From Chitinophaga rhizophila (lineage in GTDB: Bacteria > Bacteroidota > Bacteroidia > Chitinophagales > Chitinophagaceae): DNA of 64,000 bases. Shown one piece after another: positions 51,000 to 59,722 of the stretch. The notes beneath the pieces were generated by a model that was given only the letters and a program-made list of their open reading frames with translations, had not been told where the DNA came from and did no database searches. A program made the position numbers and the translations under genes. The stretch lies in NCBI RefSeq assembly GCF_019492185.1, contig NZ_JAICCF010000004.1:1150192-1214191 (forward strand), written 5' to 3'. Each line of letters starts with the position of its first letter. Position 1 is the first letter of the stretch.

Positions 51000-53900
51000 A
51001 TGAGAAAACCCGTTTCTTTTCCCTCGAAAGCGGTATATGCCGCTTCCATTACGCAGGTACATCCTGCCCGGCTGGGACGCCGTAGCCCATTGCGCTGCTG
51101 GCAGTTCCTTCTATATTGTATGCTGTTACTGATGCAAAGTAAATACGTTGCTGCGCAGAGCGATGGTTTACCGCGAGGTGCGTACCAGTTACCTTACATC
51201 CGTTATGAAGCTGAGAATGCGGCACTTGAAGGAGGCGCTGCTTTACAGCAATCACCCCAGTTTATCCAGACACAAATTGCGTCTGAAGCCTCTGACCAGA
51301 AATACGTCAGTCTGCCAAGCAATGGCGCGAGTGTTGAATGGAGTCTTACCCAGGCAGCACAGGGTATTAACCTGCGTTTCACCCTACCGGATGATAACAC
51401 CGGCGCAGGTAGAACGGGTTCGCTGGGACTCTATGTGAATGGCGTTAAGGTGCGCACGATCAATTTGTCTTCCTATTGGGCTTACCAGTATTTTCCTGCG
51501 GCAGATCCCGTACAGACGCCAGGCGGAAAGACGTTTATGCGTTTTGACGAAGTACATTTCCGGCTGGACGCCCCTCTTAATGCCGGCGACAAACTGAGTA
51601 TCCGTAAAGATCACAATGATGCGCTGAGATATGGTGTTGACTACGTCGAACTGGAAGCGGTGCCTGCGGCATTACCCAAACCTGCAAATTTTCTGTCGGT
51701 AACCGATTATGGGGCCGTAGCCAATGACCAGACGGATGATTTCGCTGCGTTTAATGCCTGTATAGCGGCAGCAGCTGCGCAGGGGAAACATGTGTACATT
51801 CCCGCAGGCCGCTTCCTGTTAAGCGATAAAGTGGCGTTGAATGTCAGTAACATGAAAATTCAGGGCGCAGGCATCTGGTATACGGAAGTGTATTTCTCGA
51901 CAGATAAGCAATTTTACGGTGGATTTATGGGCCGCGCCAGCAATGTGGAGATCTCTCATTTTACGCTTAGTACAATCAACAATGACCGCCTGAAGTATGA
52001 TGAAGCCAATCCGCGATTGCCCGGTGAAATGTATAAAACCTACAAGGGTTTTATGGGTACTTATGGCACCGGCTCGCGTATACATGATATCTGGGTGGAG
52101 CACTTTGAGTGCGGTTTCTGGATAGCAGGTTACGATCCTCCCTACCCTATTGATATTACCAGGGACCTGGTAATATCCAGGTGCAGGATCCGAAATAACT
52201 ATGCAGATGGCGTGAATTTCTGTCAGGGAACATCTAATTCGGTGGTGGAGCAGTCGAGCGTGAGGAATAATGGCGACGACGGACTGGCAGTATGGCCGGC
52301 CAACGTAGCGGGCAATAATGCCACTTGCCGGAATAACATTTTCAGGTATAACACTATTGAAAACAACTGGCGCGCAGGTAGTATTGCTATATTCGGCGGC
52401 ACCGGGCATGAAGTGCATCATAATCTGATCAAAGATGGCGTGGGCGGATCGGCTATCCGGTTTACCAATGACTTCCCCGGATTTACATTTGAGTATCCGG
52501 GAGACCTGATTAAGGTATATGAGAATACGATGATAGGCTGCGGCACCAGCTATGACCTGTGGGATCAGAAGCGGGGAGCTATCGAGTTCTATGCCGGTGG
52601 CAGCGGAATCTTTAACATGCAGTTTGACAATAACACCATCCTGCGCTCTCAGCGCGACGGGATACAGATCTACGGCAATAATCTGCATCACCTGGTATTC
52701 AATAATACTACTATTGATGGTACAGGGCTGGACCCGGTAGTCAGGGATGTACCGTCGGATGTTTATGGGGGCTTCGGGCTTTACGTGCAGGCAGGATCTA
52801 CCACGGCAACGTTCAATAACCTTACAGTAACGAATGCGGAATCCGGCGCTTATCTGAATCGTAACACCAATTTCCAACTGATTATCCAGAACATCAATAT
52901 TCCCGTATCGGGGGTAAGCATTAAACCCGGTAATGATACCACATTGACGCAGGGGCAGACATTGCAGCTCTCTGCCGATATTATACCCTCGGATGCCACC
53001 AACAAAAACGTGACATGGAGCAGCTCAAATACCGCAGTAGCGACCGTAGATGCCACAGGAAAAGTAGCCGCAGCAGGCATTGGCACCGCAACAATTACCG
53101 CAACGACAGCAAGCGGGAATTTCACCGCTACACGGAAAGTGACAATACTGCCTGGTGTAAATGTGGTGGCGACTTTACCGAATGCCTCAGAAAATGGCAC
53201 AGCAGGAAGATTTACCGTAAGTACCTCCTCCCTGTCACAGCAGATCAGTGTGAGGTATACCGTAACAGGAAGCGCGACAGCGGGTGATTATACCGCATTG
53301 CCAGCGTTGACAGGCAACATTATATTAACCCCGGCACAACCATCCGCAGTGATTAATATTACCCCTGTGAATGACGCGATCTTTGAAGGCCCTGAGACGA
53401 TCCGGCTGACATTGCTCCCGGATGCAGCTTATAAACTGGGCGGAGACACCATTGCTACGATCACGATAGCAGACAATGACAACCCGCCTTGTATATCGCC
53501 GGTCATAGCACAGGTAGTGGGCACAGCGCCGGTGATAGACAATACAATTGACGCTGCATGGGCCATTGCACCCGTAAGGAATATCAGCAATGTGGTATTG
53601 GGCAATCTGCCGCCGGACTATGCAGGTAAATGGCGGGCGCTGTATGACAATACCAACCTCTACTTGCTGGTAGAGGTCAATGACGCTACGCGGATATCAG
53701 ATTCAGGAGCCAGCTGGTGGGAAGATGATGTCGTGGAAATCTTTCTGGATGGCGACAACAGCAAAGGCAGTGCGTATGATGGTTCCAATGACTTTCAGCT
53801 GGGTTTCCGTTGGAATGACAATGTGATACATACGGGCGCTAATTCAGTCAGCCGAACAGCAGGAATCAATTTCAGGCAATATGCGACCACAGCGGGATAC

Positions 53901-55256
53901 AACCTGGAAGTCGCGATACCGTGGAGTACGATTGGCAGTACGCCATCCGTAGGAAAAGCTATCGGACTTGACATACAGATTGACGACGATGATAATAACG
54001 GCACGCGCGATGCACAGGTGACGTCATTTGCTACCAACACTACTGCATTTACCAATCCCGCTGTATTCGGCACAGTATACCTGACAATGTGCAGCGGGCC
54101 GCAGAATCAGCCGCCGGTAGCCAATGCCGGCGCAGATATTACGCTTGCAGCGAATAGTACATCCGTGCGTTTGCAGGGTAGCGGGTCAGATCCTGAAGGC
54201 AATGCAGTGACGTATAATTGGACTAAGGTGAGCGGTCCGGCAGCAACGATTAGTAACACAGCAATAGCGACACCACTTATCACCGGATTGACCAATGGCA
54301 GTACCTATGTATTTCAACTGACCGTCAGCGACGGAACACTGACATCCAGCGACCAGGTACAGGTTAGAGTGGGTAGTGTGATTGATCCTGACCAACCGGG
54401 TACCATATTGGCACGTCCAGCCAGCGGAGCGATTACAGTAAATGGCAGTCTGAGTGAAAGCAGCTGGAACCTGTCACAAAGCATCAGTAAAGTGACCACC
54501 GGTTCACCAAACAACACCGCTACGTTTGGGATATTATGGGATGCGAACAACCTGTATATAGGCGTGAGGGTATTGGACGGAGCGTTGCATGCAGACTCGC
54601 CTGACCCGTGGGATAATGACGCCGTAGAGGTCTTTATTGACGCGAACAATAATAAGGGAGCAACGTTTGACGGCAGGGACAATCAGTTTATTAAGGCATA
54701 CAACAATAGCGGCTTGTTCAGCAAGGTAGCTGTTACAGGCGTACAGCATGCGTATGCCGCTATTGCCGGTGGATATACCATTGAGATGGCAATACCATGG
54801 TCACAGCTGGGAATTACACCAGCAGCGGGAATGGCGCTTGGCTTTGACGTAGCCTATGACGATGATGATAATGGTGGGGCGAGAGATGGTCAGGCGGTAT
54901 GGTTTGGAACATTGTTTAATTATGAGAATACGGCAGGTTATGGTACAGTAGTACTGGCGAATAATGCGCCGGAAGCGGTAACCGCCGCAGTCGGACAAGA
55001 ATCGGGGCATAAGGAGCAGGAAATGATGGTGCAGATACTACCTAATCCGGCAATAGACGGTCAAACGAAGATCAGGATCAGCCATTACAGCGGGGAGGGA
55101 CATTTGTTCATTTACGACCTAAACGGCCAGCAGGTGTATGCCGCGAAGGCGCAGCCGGAAATGAGGCTGTATCTTCCGCAGCTACCAAAGGGTGTATATG
55201 TGTTGAAGTTGGTATATGGAAGTAAGGTAGTAACAAAGAAACTACTGTTGCAGTAG
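51000..55256 (+). CDS. Secreted GH87 alpha-1,3-glucanase/mycodextranase-like enzyme with CBM and T9SS tail
   Basis: The 1418-residue protein has an export signal ending near residue 53, then: a CBM35/6-like domain (about 60-222, YEAENAALEGGA), a right-handed parallel beta-helix (about 230-640), a Big_2 Ig domain (about 648-715), a Calx-beta domain (about 725-835), a CBM9-like domain (about 845-1020), a PKD/Ig-like domain (about 1038-1125), a second CBM9-like domain (about 1135-1325) and a T9SS type A sorting tail (NPAIDGQTKIRISHYSG to KKLLLQ). In the helix, D403 (NNYADGVNF) and D426/D427 (NNGDDGLA) keep the 23/24-residue spacing of the known GH87 catalytic Asp triad. It should hydrolyse alpha-1,3-glucan outside the cell. 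It is 2.4 kb from the SusC/SusD operon, on the other strand. Confidence 0.85.
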   Translation: MRKPVSFPSKAVYAASITQVHPARLGRRSPLRCWQFLLYCMLLLMQSKYVAAQSDGLPRGAYQLPYIRYEAENAALEGGAALQQSPQFIQTQIASEASDQKYVSLPSNGASVEWSLTQAAQGINLRFTLPDDNTGAGRTGSLGLYVNGVKVRTINLSSYWAYQYFPAADPVQTPGGKTFMRFDEVHFRLDAPLNAGDKLSIRKDHNDALRYGVDYVELEAVPAALPKPANFLSVTDYGAVANDQTDDFAAFNACIAAAAAQGKHVYIPAGRFLLSDKVALNVSNMKIQGAGIWYTEVYFSTDKQFYGGFMGRASNVEISHFTLSTINNDRLKYDEANPRLPGEMYKTYKGFMGTYGTGSRIHDIWVEHFECGFWIAGYDPPYPIDITRDLVISRCRIRNNYADGVNFCQGTSNSVVEQSSVRNNGDDGLAVWPANVAGNNATCRNNIFRYNTIENNWRAGSIAIFGGTGHEVHHNLIKDGVGGSAIRFTNDFPGFTFEYPGDLIKVYENTMIGCGTSYDLWDQKRGAIEFYAGGSGIFNMQFDNNTILRSQRDGIQIYGNNLHHLVFNNTTIDGTGLDPVVRDVPSDVYGGFGLYVQAGSTTATFNNLTVTNAESGAYLNRNTNFQLIIQNINIPVSGVSIKPGNDTTLTQGQTLQLSADIIPSDATNKNVTWSSSNTAVATVDATGKVAAAGIGTATITATTASGNFTATRKVTILPGVNVVATLPNASENGTAGRFTVSTSSLSQQISVRYTVTGSATAGDYTALPALTGNIILTPAQPSAVINITPVNDAIFEGPETIRLTLLPDAAYKLGGDTIATITIADNDNPPCISPVIAQVVGTAPVIDNTIDAAWAIAPVRNISNVVLGNLPPDYAGKWRALYDNTNLYLLVEVNDATRISDSGASWWEDDVVEIFLDGDNSKGSAYDGSNDFQLGFRWNDNVIHTGANSVSRTAGINFRQYATTAGYNLEVAIPWSTIGSTPSVGKAIGLDIQIDDDDNNGTRDAQVTSFATNTTAFTNPAVFGTVYLTMCSGPQNQPPVANAGADITLAANSTSVRLQGSGSDPEGNAVTYNWTKVSGPAATISNTAIATPLITGLTNGSTYVFQLTVSDGTLTSSDQVQVRVGSVIDPDQPGTILARPASGAITVNGSLSESSWNLSQSISKVTTGSPNNTATFGILWDANNLYIGVRVLDGALHADSPDPWDNDAVEVFIDANNNKGATFDGRDNQFIKAYNNSGLFSKVAVTGVQHAYAAIAGGYTIEMAIPWSQLGITPAAGMALGFDVAYDDDDNGGARDGQAVWFGTLFNYENTAGYGTVVLANNAPEAVTAAVGQESGHKEQEMMVQILPNPAIDGQTKIRISHYSGEGHLFIYDLNGQQVYAAKAQPEMRLYLPQLPKGVYVLKLVYGSKVVTKKLLLQ

Positions 55257-55421
55257 CGAAGTAATGTAGGAAATCAGGACGCCTGTTCCGTTGCGGGAGC
55301 AGACGTTATTTTATGAGTATGGAAAACGCCAAAGATGCCAGGGCAATAGCCGTAGCATCTGAAGCGGGAGGTTAACGAAACAGGAAAGGCCGGAGGCATA
55401 GGGATAGTGACAGACCGCGGA

Positions 55422-55814
55422 TTACATTTCCGTTTTTGGCATCAGCGTCAGGGCATGTGTCTTTTCTCTCGCCTTTCTTCTACCACGAAAGAACAGGTAA
55501 AGGTTCAGGAAGAGCATGAGACCGAGGTTGATGCAGAAACCACCTATTTTGGTACTCAGCGCTTCGAGCATGTCCCGGTTACCAATGACATCGTAACCGA
55601 TTTCCATGATCCAGAAAGCGAAGCCCAGGTTAATGAGGTAGAAGCCTGTTTCAAAAAGTTTGTTGGTAGCTATGGCGATTTCACTTTTCCCCTGAAAGAT
55701 ATCGAGCATAAACACTTTGCTGTTTTTGAATAAAGTGTGTGCAACGTACCAGGTCAGGAAGATGACTACAGGCAGGTAAACGAGGTAAGCGATGAAGTTG
55801 ACAGACTTTTCCAT
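55422..55814 (-). CDS. Small four-span membrane protein, paralogue A
   Basis: The 130-residue protein has about four membrane helices (IAYLVYLPVVIFLTWYVAHTLF, GFYLINLGFAFWIMEI, IGGFCINLGLMLFLNLYLFF) and a basic C-terminal tail (RGRRKAREK). It is clearly related to the 117-residue protein encoded 11 bases upstream: both have the F/Y-Y-L-I/V-N-L-G motif, a matching first-loop LFKNSKVF / LFFRNGRIF and a final FxGxR turn. Function is unknown. The two genes form an operon divergent from a LysR gene. Confidence 0.75.
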   Translation of the reverse strand: MEKSVNFIAYLVYLPVVIFLTWYVAHTLFKNSKVFMLDIFQGKSEIAIATNKLFETGFYLINLGFAFWIMEIGYDVIGNRDMLEALSTKIGGFCINLGLMLFLNLYLFFRGRRKAREKTHALTLMPKTEM

Positions 55815-55825
55815 ACTACAATTTT

Positions 55826-56179
55826 TTAAGGGTGAAGGATTGATTGATTGCGTTTTCCGATGAAATAGATGACCAGCATGTTGATGTAGTGCATGACAGC
55901 CAGGGTTGTGACTATCTTACCCGTCATCACCGTGATGGAGACCAGCAGGTCAGTCCAGGTAAGAATCGTATCCCAGGTGCTGATCATTAAGGCGGCATAG
56001 CCGAGATTAACCAGGTAGTATCCGACGAGCAGTATGCGGTTGATAGCATCTGTCAGGGATACATCCTGATGTACCAGTTCCATGATAAATATTCTACCGT
56101 TACGAAAAAAGAGAAGGCCAACACGCACAGTTATCAGGTAGGTAATCAGGAGATAGATGATGTAAGCGAGTGTGTTCAT
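55826..56179 (-). CDS. Small four-span membrane protein, paralogue B
   Basis: The 117 residues hold about four membrane spans (LAYIIYLLITYLITVRVGLLFF, VGYYLVNLGYAALMI, GKIVTTLAVMHYINMLVIYFI). It is a diverged tandem copy of the gene just downstream. It begins the pair, with the LysR gene divergent on the other strand, so the regulator probably controls the pair. No transport or enzyme motif is seen. Confidence 0.75.
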   Translation of the reverse strand: MNTLAYIIYLLITYLITVRVGLLFFRNGRIFIMELVHQDVSLTDAINRILLVGYYLVNLGYAALMISTWDTILTWTDLLVSITVMTGKIVTTLAVMHYINMLVIYFIGKRNQSILHP

Positions 56180-56380
56180 ACCGGGTACATTTTAGTTGAC
56201 TGGTAGAAGGTTGCTTTGATAGGACAAACCTAGGCATTTATAATTGAACTTTCAAAATATTCTGAAAGTTTATACAAACAAATCTTATAACTAACTGAGA
56301 ATGTTTGAGATAATTTGGGGCGTTGTAATCATTTTGGAGCGGACGGGTATTTTGAATACCTTGGAAACAAATATTCACCT

Positions 56381-57277
56381 ATGTTATCGACCCGGCATCA
56401 GGTATTTATGGAGGTAGCGCGCGAGCGGAGTTTTTCAAAGGCCAGCGAGGTATTGTTTATCTCGCAGCCGGCAGTGAGTAATCATATCAAAAGTCTGGAA
56501 GAACAGTACCAAACGAAACTATTCGAGCGGAAGGGGCTGCATATCGAACTGACAGAGGCGGGTCAGCTGTTATACAAGCGTTTACTCACTGTCAAAATGA
56601 TACAGCAGGAGACAGAGTTTGACCTCTCTGTGATGAAGGACAAGCTGCAGGCGTCGGGCATGCTGAACCTGGGCGCGAGTACGACGGCAGCATTATACAT
56701 TCTTCCGCGAGTGATGTCGGCATTTAACCAGGAGTATCCGCGCGTAGAAATTTCTTTGCTGAACAGGAATAGTGAGATTGTGCTGGACGCACTGCTCAAC
56801 AAAGAGATTAACATCGGCGTGACGGAAGAAAAGGGAAAGCTTAGTAATGTCACTTATCAGCCCTTTCTGAAGGATCAGATTGTGGCGGTATGCAGTCATA
56901 ACAATCCACTGGTACGTAAGAAAGAATACCCTGTAAAAGAGATTCTGAACATGCCATTGGCAATCCGGGAACGGGGCAGCGGGACTTTGGAGGCAATTAA
57001 GCAGGGCCTCAAGAAAAGCAGGATCGGGCTGGATGATCTGAAAATAAATGTACGTCTCGGCGGTACGGAAGCGTTAAAGAACTTCCTGGTAGAATCCGGC
57101 TGTGTTGGTTTTCTATCTACAAGGTCTATTGTCAAGGAGTTACAATTAGGAGAGCTGGCAATTTTACAGTTTGAAGGTCTGCGTATTGAGCGCAGTTTTT
57201 ACTTTATCCAGCGTAAAGGAGAGACAAGTGAACTGAATAAGCGCTTCATCAAATTAGCGAAATCCATCTATAACTAA
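56381..57277 (+). CDS. LysR-family transcriptional regulator
   Basis: I choose the ATG at 56381 (MLSTRHQVFMEVARERSFSKASEVLFISQPAVSNHIKSLE, in parts the LysR helix-turn-helix), giving 298 residues; the upstream frame extension of 22 residues has no homology. The C-terminal effector domain (about 88-298) has the periplasmic-binding-type fold, with NLGASTTAALYILPRVM and a GSGTLEAI loop. It resembles the CysB/YeiE group loosely. It is divergent from the tandem membrane-protein genes, the usual place of a LysR target, and the 200-base gap should hold its sites. The effector is unknown. Confidence 0.92.
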   Translation: MLSTRHQVFMEVARERSFSKASEVLFISQPAVSNHIKSLEEQYQTKLFERKGLHIELTEAGQLLYKRLLTVKMIQQETEFDLSVMKDKLQASGMLNLGASTTAALYILPRVMSAFNQEYPRVEISLLNRNSEIVLDALLNKEINIGVTEEKGKLSNVTYQPFLKDQIVAVCSHNNPLVRKKEYPVKEILNMPLAIRERGSGTLEAIKQGLKKSRIGLDDLKINVRLGGTEALKNFLVESGCVGFLSTRSIVKELQLGELAILQFEGLRIERSFYFIQRKGETSELNKRFIKLAKSIYN

Positions 57278-57355
57278 ATCTTATGGATCATAAGATTTCC
57301 ATATGGCTTTGATTATAGCCTAAGGCATACATTTGTTGGACAAACAAGTGACTAT

Positions 57356-57625
57356 ATGAACATCCTTTTTTATTACGAAGAGCTATATAATACCACCACA
57401 GAAAGATTGAAAGCCCTGGCTGGTCTATCCCTTCAGCACAAAAACAACCTGTTACGCCAGATGAAGGAGCATACCCCTACCTTCCTTACCACCAGTTCAG
57501 ACATTGAAACGCTGGCCAGGAACGCAGTTGCGTCGCTGGGAACGATGTTGTGTCCGGAGGCTGCTGCAGAGTATGCCGGCATGAGTAAGTTACTGGAGAT
57601 GGATATGTCTGAAAGTGCTGAGTAA
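57356..57625 (+). CDS. Hypothetical small helical protein
   Basis: The 89-residue protein (MNILFYYEELYNTTTERLKALAGLS) is mostly helical and acidic at the end, with no signal peptide, span or Cys cluster. The ATG at 57356 is preceded by a short AT-rich stretch 78 bases after the LysR stop. I do not recognise a family. Codon use fits neighbouring genes, so it is likely real, but no function is suggested. It converges on the next gene with a 5-base gap. Confidence 0.5.
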   Translation: MNILFYYEELYNTTTERLKALAGLSLQHKNNLLRQMKEHTPTFLTTSSDIETLARNAVASLGTMLCPEAAAEYAGMSKLLEMDMSESAE

Positions 57626-57630
57626 CCTGT

Positions 57631-58101
57631 TTATAAGCTTTCCAGCTGCCGCTGGTAGTCATATTGCAGATCTTCGTGTTGCTGTGCGATGGCTTTCTCG
57701 ATCTTTTTCACCTGCTGCAAATAGAGTTTAGTAAGTGCCACGCTGTCTCCTATCTTAAAGCCGCCCTTCTTCACTTTAGTACAGAAATAGAGTAACAATT
57801 CCACTTCAGCCTGTTTCGAGCCGGTGTACTTGACATGTTTGTTAGTCGTGCGCAGGATCTTGCGTAGATGCTTCTTTACAAAATAGGCATGCTGCTTCGG
57901 AGCGTCATCAAAAGCCGCATCCATCTCCTGCTTAACGGCTTCGATATAAGCCTGCAAATCGTGCGACTCAAACAGCAGATAATTCAGCAGCTCCTTATTC
58001 TCTTTTTTGAACTTTGCCAGACGCAGGCATAATTCCACCAGCTGTGCCGGTGGAACCTCCTGCAACTCTTTCTTCAGTTCGCTGACAGTTGCGGCCTTCA
58101 T
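57631..58101 (-). CDS. Conserved hypothetical helical protein
   Basis: From the ATG at 58101 the protein has 156 residues, nearly all helical, with a basic middle (KHLRKILRTTNKHVKYTGSKQ) and two amphipathic repeats (QLVELCLRLAKFKKENKELLNYLL; LLLYFCTKVKKGGFKIGD). It starts 2 bases after the START-like gene on the same strand, so the two are coupled. I recognise it only as a Bacteroidota conserved hypothetical; no motif gives a function. Confidence 0.65.
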   Translation of the reverse strand: MKAATVSELKKELQEVPPAQLVELCLRLAKFKKENKELLNYLLFESHDLQAYIEAVKQEMDAAFDDAPKQHAYFVKKHLRKILRTTNKHVKYTGSKQAEVELLLYFCTKVKKGGFKIGDSVALTKLYLQQVKKIEKAIAQQHEDLQYDYQRQLESL

Positions 58102-58103
58102 CA

Positions 58104-58484
58104 CTATTCGGTATAAAAGTCTATCAGCGCTCCAAAATAACTGTCATTCCAGCCGCCTACGATGTCATCGTATGCCTCATCAGGAATGTTGGTATGTCTC
58201 AGTTCTACGTCAGTTCCTTTCTTATTTGGATGGAGTTTAATCGTGACAATGGAAGGTTCTTCCTGTTCGCCGAAGTACCATTCCTGCACAATCATCTTAT
58301 CCTCTTCAAACTCCAGGTTCATCCCCACAATGCTTTCGTCCCAAAGGGCGAACTCAGTACCCGGCTCGGTAGACATTTCGGCAGGCTCGCCGGTCCACAG
58401 GCGGATCGTGTTAGGATTAGTCAAGGCCTTGTACAAATCTTCCGGCGGTGCCGGGACGATGAAATGTTTCTTATAGTCTTTCAT
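58104..58484 (-). CDS. START-like / AHSA1-type SRPBCC domain protein
   Basis: Using the ATG at 58484 (MKDYKKHFIVPAPPEDLYKALTNPNTIRLWTGEPAEM), the 126-residue product is one SRPBCC domain of the AHSA1/START-like type: a helix-grip fold with the VPAPPEDLYKALTNP start, the central EFALWDESIVGMNLEFEEDKMIVQEWYF sheet and a long C-terminal helix (WNDSYFGALIDFYTE). It would bind a hydrophobic ligand. An upstream GTG-started extension is noise. It precedes the helical hypothetical gene by 2 bases. Confidence 0.85.
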   Translation of the reverse strand: MKDYKKHFIVPAPPEDLYKALTNPNTIRLWTGEPAEMSTEPGTEFALWDESIVGMNLEFEEDKMIVQEWYFGEQEEPSIVTIKLHPNKKGTDVELRHTNIPDEAYDDIVGGWNDSYFGALIDFYTE

Positions 58485-58896
58485 GGGGGCAAAAGTAGGG
58501 AAATTAAAGGAGAGGTGTAGGGGGCATTTGTGGAGAGGGTGTGCGCGGTACGGGGTGCTAAAGGAAATCCAGATGTGGCGTTTCAAGGGCTAGTAGGCGT
58601 ATTTAAAAGTCAGGTTGTTATACTGTCCGCAGCTATACTCTTAGCAGTATTACTCCCAGCGCTTTATAACAACAAACCGGAGTATGAGGGAGACAGGCTA
58701 TTCTGACCATGTACTAGAAATCAAAATGAGCACTTAAATAACGATTTCTACAATTTATACTTCGAGCGACAGAAAAGCAGCTGGACGACACACGACCAGC
58801 TGCTTCAAATATTATCCGACTGTCTTATCTTATCAGACTGAACCACCACTCATTATGATTTGTAAGCAATAATTAATAACTGCAAAAACGATAGGC
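58485..58896. other. Gene-poor gap entering the accessory zone
   Basis: These 412 bases lie between the START-like gene and the broken membrane-protein gene. A 10-base perfect stem AAGCAGCTGG (58775-58784) with CCAGCTGCTT (58796-58805) has the look of a terminator for the minus-strand gene to its right; no T run follows. The rest is AT-rich without a coding frame. The drop in GC from here on marks the accessory region. Confidence 0.5.
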
Positions 58897-59441
58897 TTAG
58901 TAAAACACCAAACTGTCATCCAAGACATGACCTGTATCATCCTCCACATATTTAACTAATATTTGATTCGATTTATCCCATAAAGTTAAGGCGATCTCCA
59001 AGGAATACTGCTCGGTGTTGCGCTGAGAAAAGACAACCTTATATTCATTTGATTTTCAAAAACCTCATAACAACTTTTCCAAGTAAACGGCCCGATAAAA
59101 ATCACTCTGTTTGCAAATTTATTGGTGATGCTTATACGCCATAACGGCAGTATCTGAACCTTAGTTTCATCTAATATAACACTCTCACAATTATCATTTT
59201 CTTTACATAATTTGAAAGAATCTGTTTCCAAATAGTACCATCCTGCAATGATTCTACCATCATGAAAATCTTTAAATGCTATAACTCTTCCGCTTAGCAA
59301 CCATAAAATTAGCAGAGGTAACAACATTGATACCCTTCGCATACTAAATTTCATAAATATTAGTACCGTTAAAAATAAATATCCGACTAAAGAAAATACA
59401 GAAAACATATGATTAACATCTGAGATACTAGACAAATACAT
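58897..59441 (-). pseudogene. Frameshifted membrane protein of unknown function
   Basis: From the ATG at 59441 the frame gives a hydrophobic segment (about residues 13-50: VFSLVGYLFLTVLIFMKF, VSMLLPLLILWLLSGRVI) and a soluble part, ending early in an aberrant tail at 58986. If one base is added near 59036-59044 (AATATAAGG), the reading continues naturally as KVVFSQRNTEQYSLEIALTL, then VKYVEDDTGHVLDDSLVFY, and stops at 58897. The joined protein would be about 182 residues. The natural, acidic continuation strongly suggests a real 1-base deletion (or a sequencing error). The family is unknown; it may be an RHS-linked immunity or accessory membrane protein. Confidence 0.7.
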
Positions 59442-59557
59442 GGCACTTTCTTTTGTAAACAATATTTTTTATATCCTTTGCAAAAGAAAATGAGAACTCT
59501 TAAAAGACCCTTCTATGCTTAGACGGTTAAACGATATCGCGAAGTTTCCTGAACAAG

Positions 59558-59580
59558 GTAGTGTAAAATTCTTTGTGTAA
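59558..59580 (+). repeat. Left terminal inverted repeat of the IS256-family element
   Basis: GTAGTGTAAAATTCTTTGTG at 59558-59577 plus TAA. Its reverse complement aligns with the right end over TTACACAA and then ATTTTA, with differences in the middle and at the tip. Confidence 0.65.
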
Positions 59581-59722
59581 GTATATATTCAACTGTATCG
59601 AGTTAATACCACCAGCAGGGGGAGTGAAGTGAGGCGTAGCGTAGCGGAGCCGAACGAAACGACACCTGCTGGGTACGGCGGCTGGATTTGCCCCGATATT
59701 TTTTAACTTTGAATACAGTACC

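Noticed and set aside
50812..51000. 62-codon frame ending exactly at the GH87 start (TAATG overlap)
   Set aside because: It needs a TTG start, has no ribosome-binding site or composition of a real leader peptide. It would be worth another look only if ribosome profiling shows translation.
51819..52877. 352-codon minus-strand frame opposite the GH87 catalytic domain
   Set aside because: Antisense shadow of the beta-helix; the plus frame carries the catalytic Asp residues with correct spacing.
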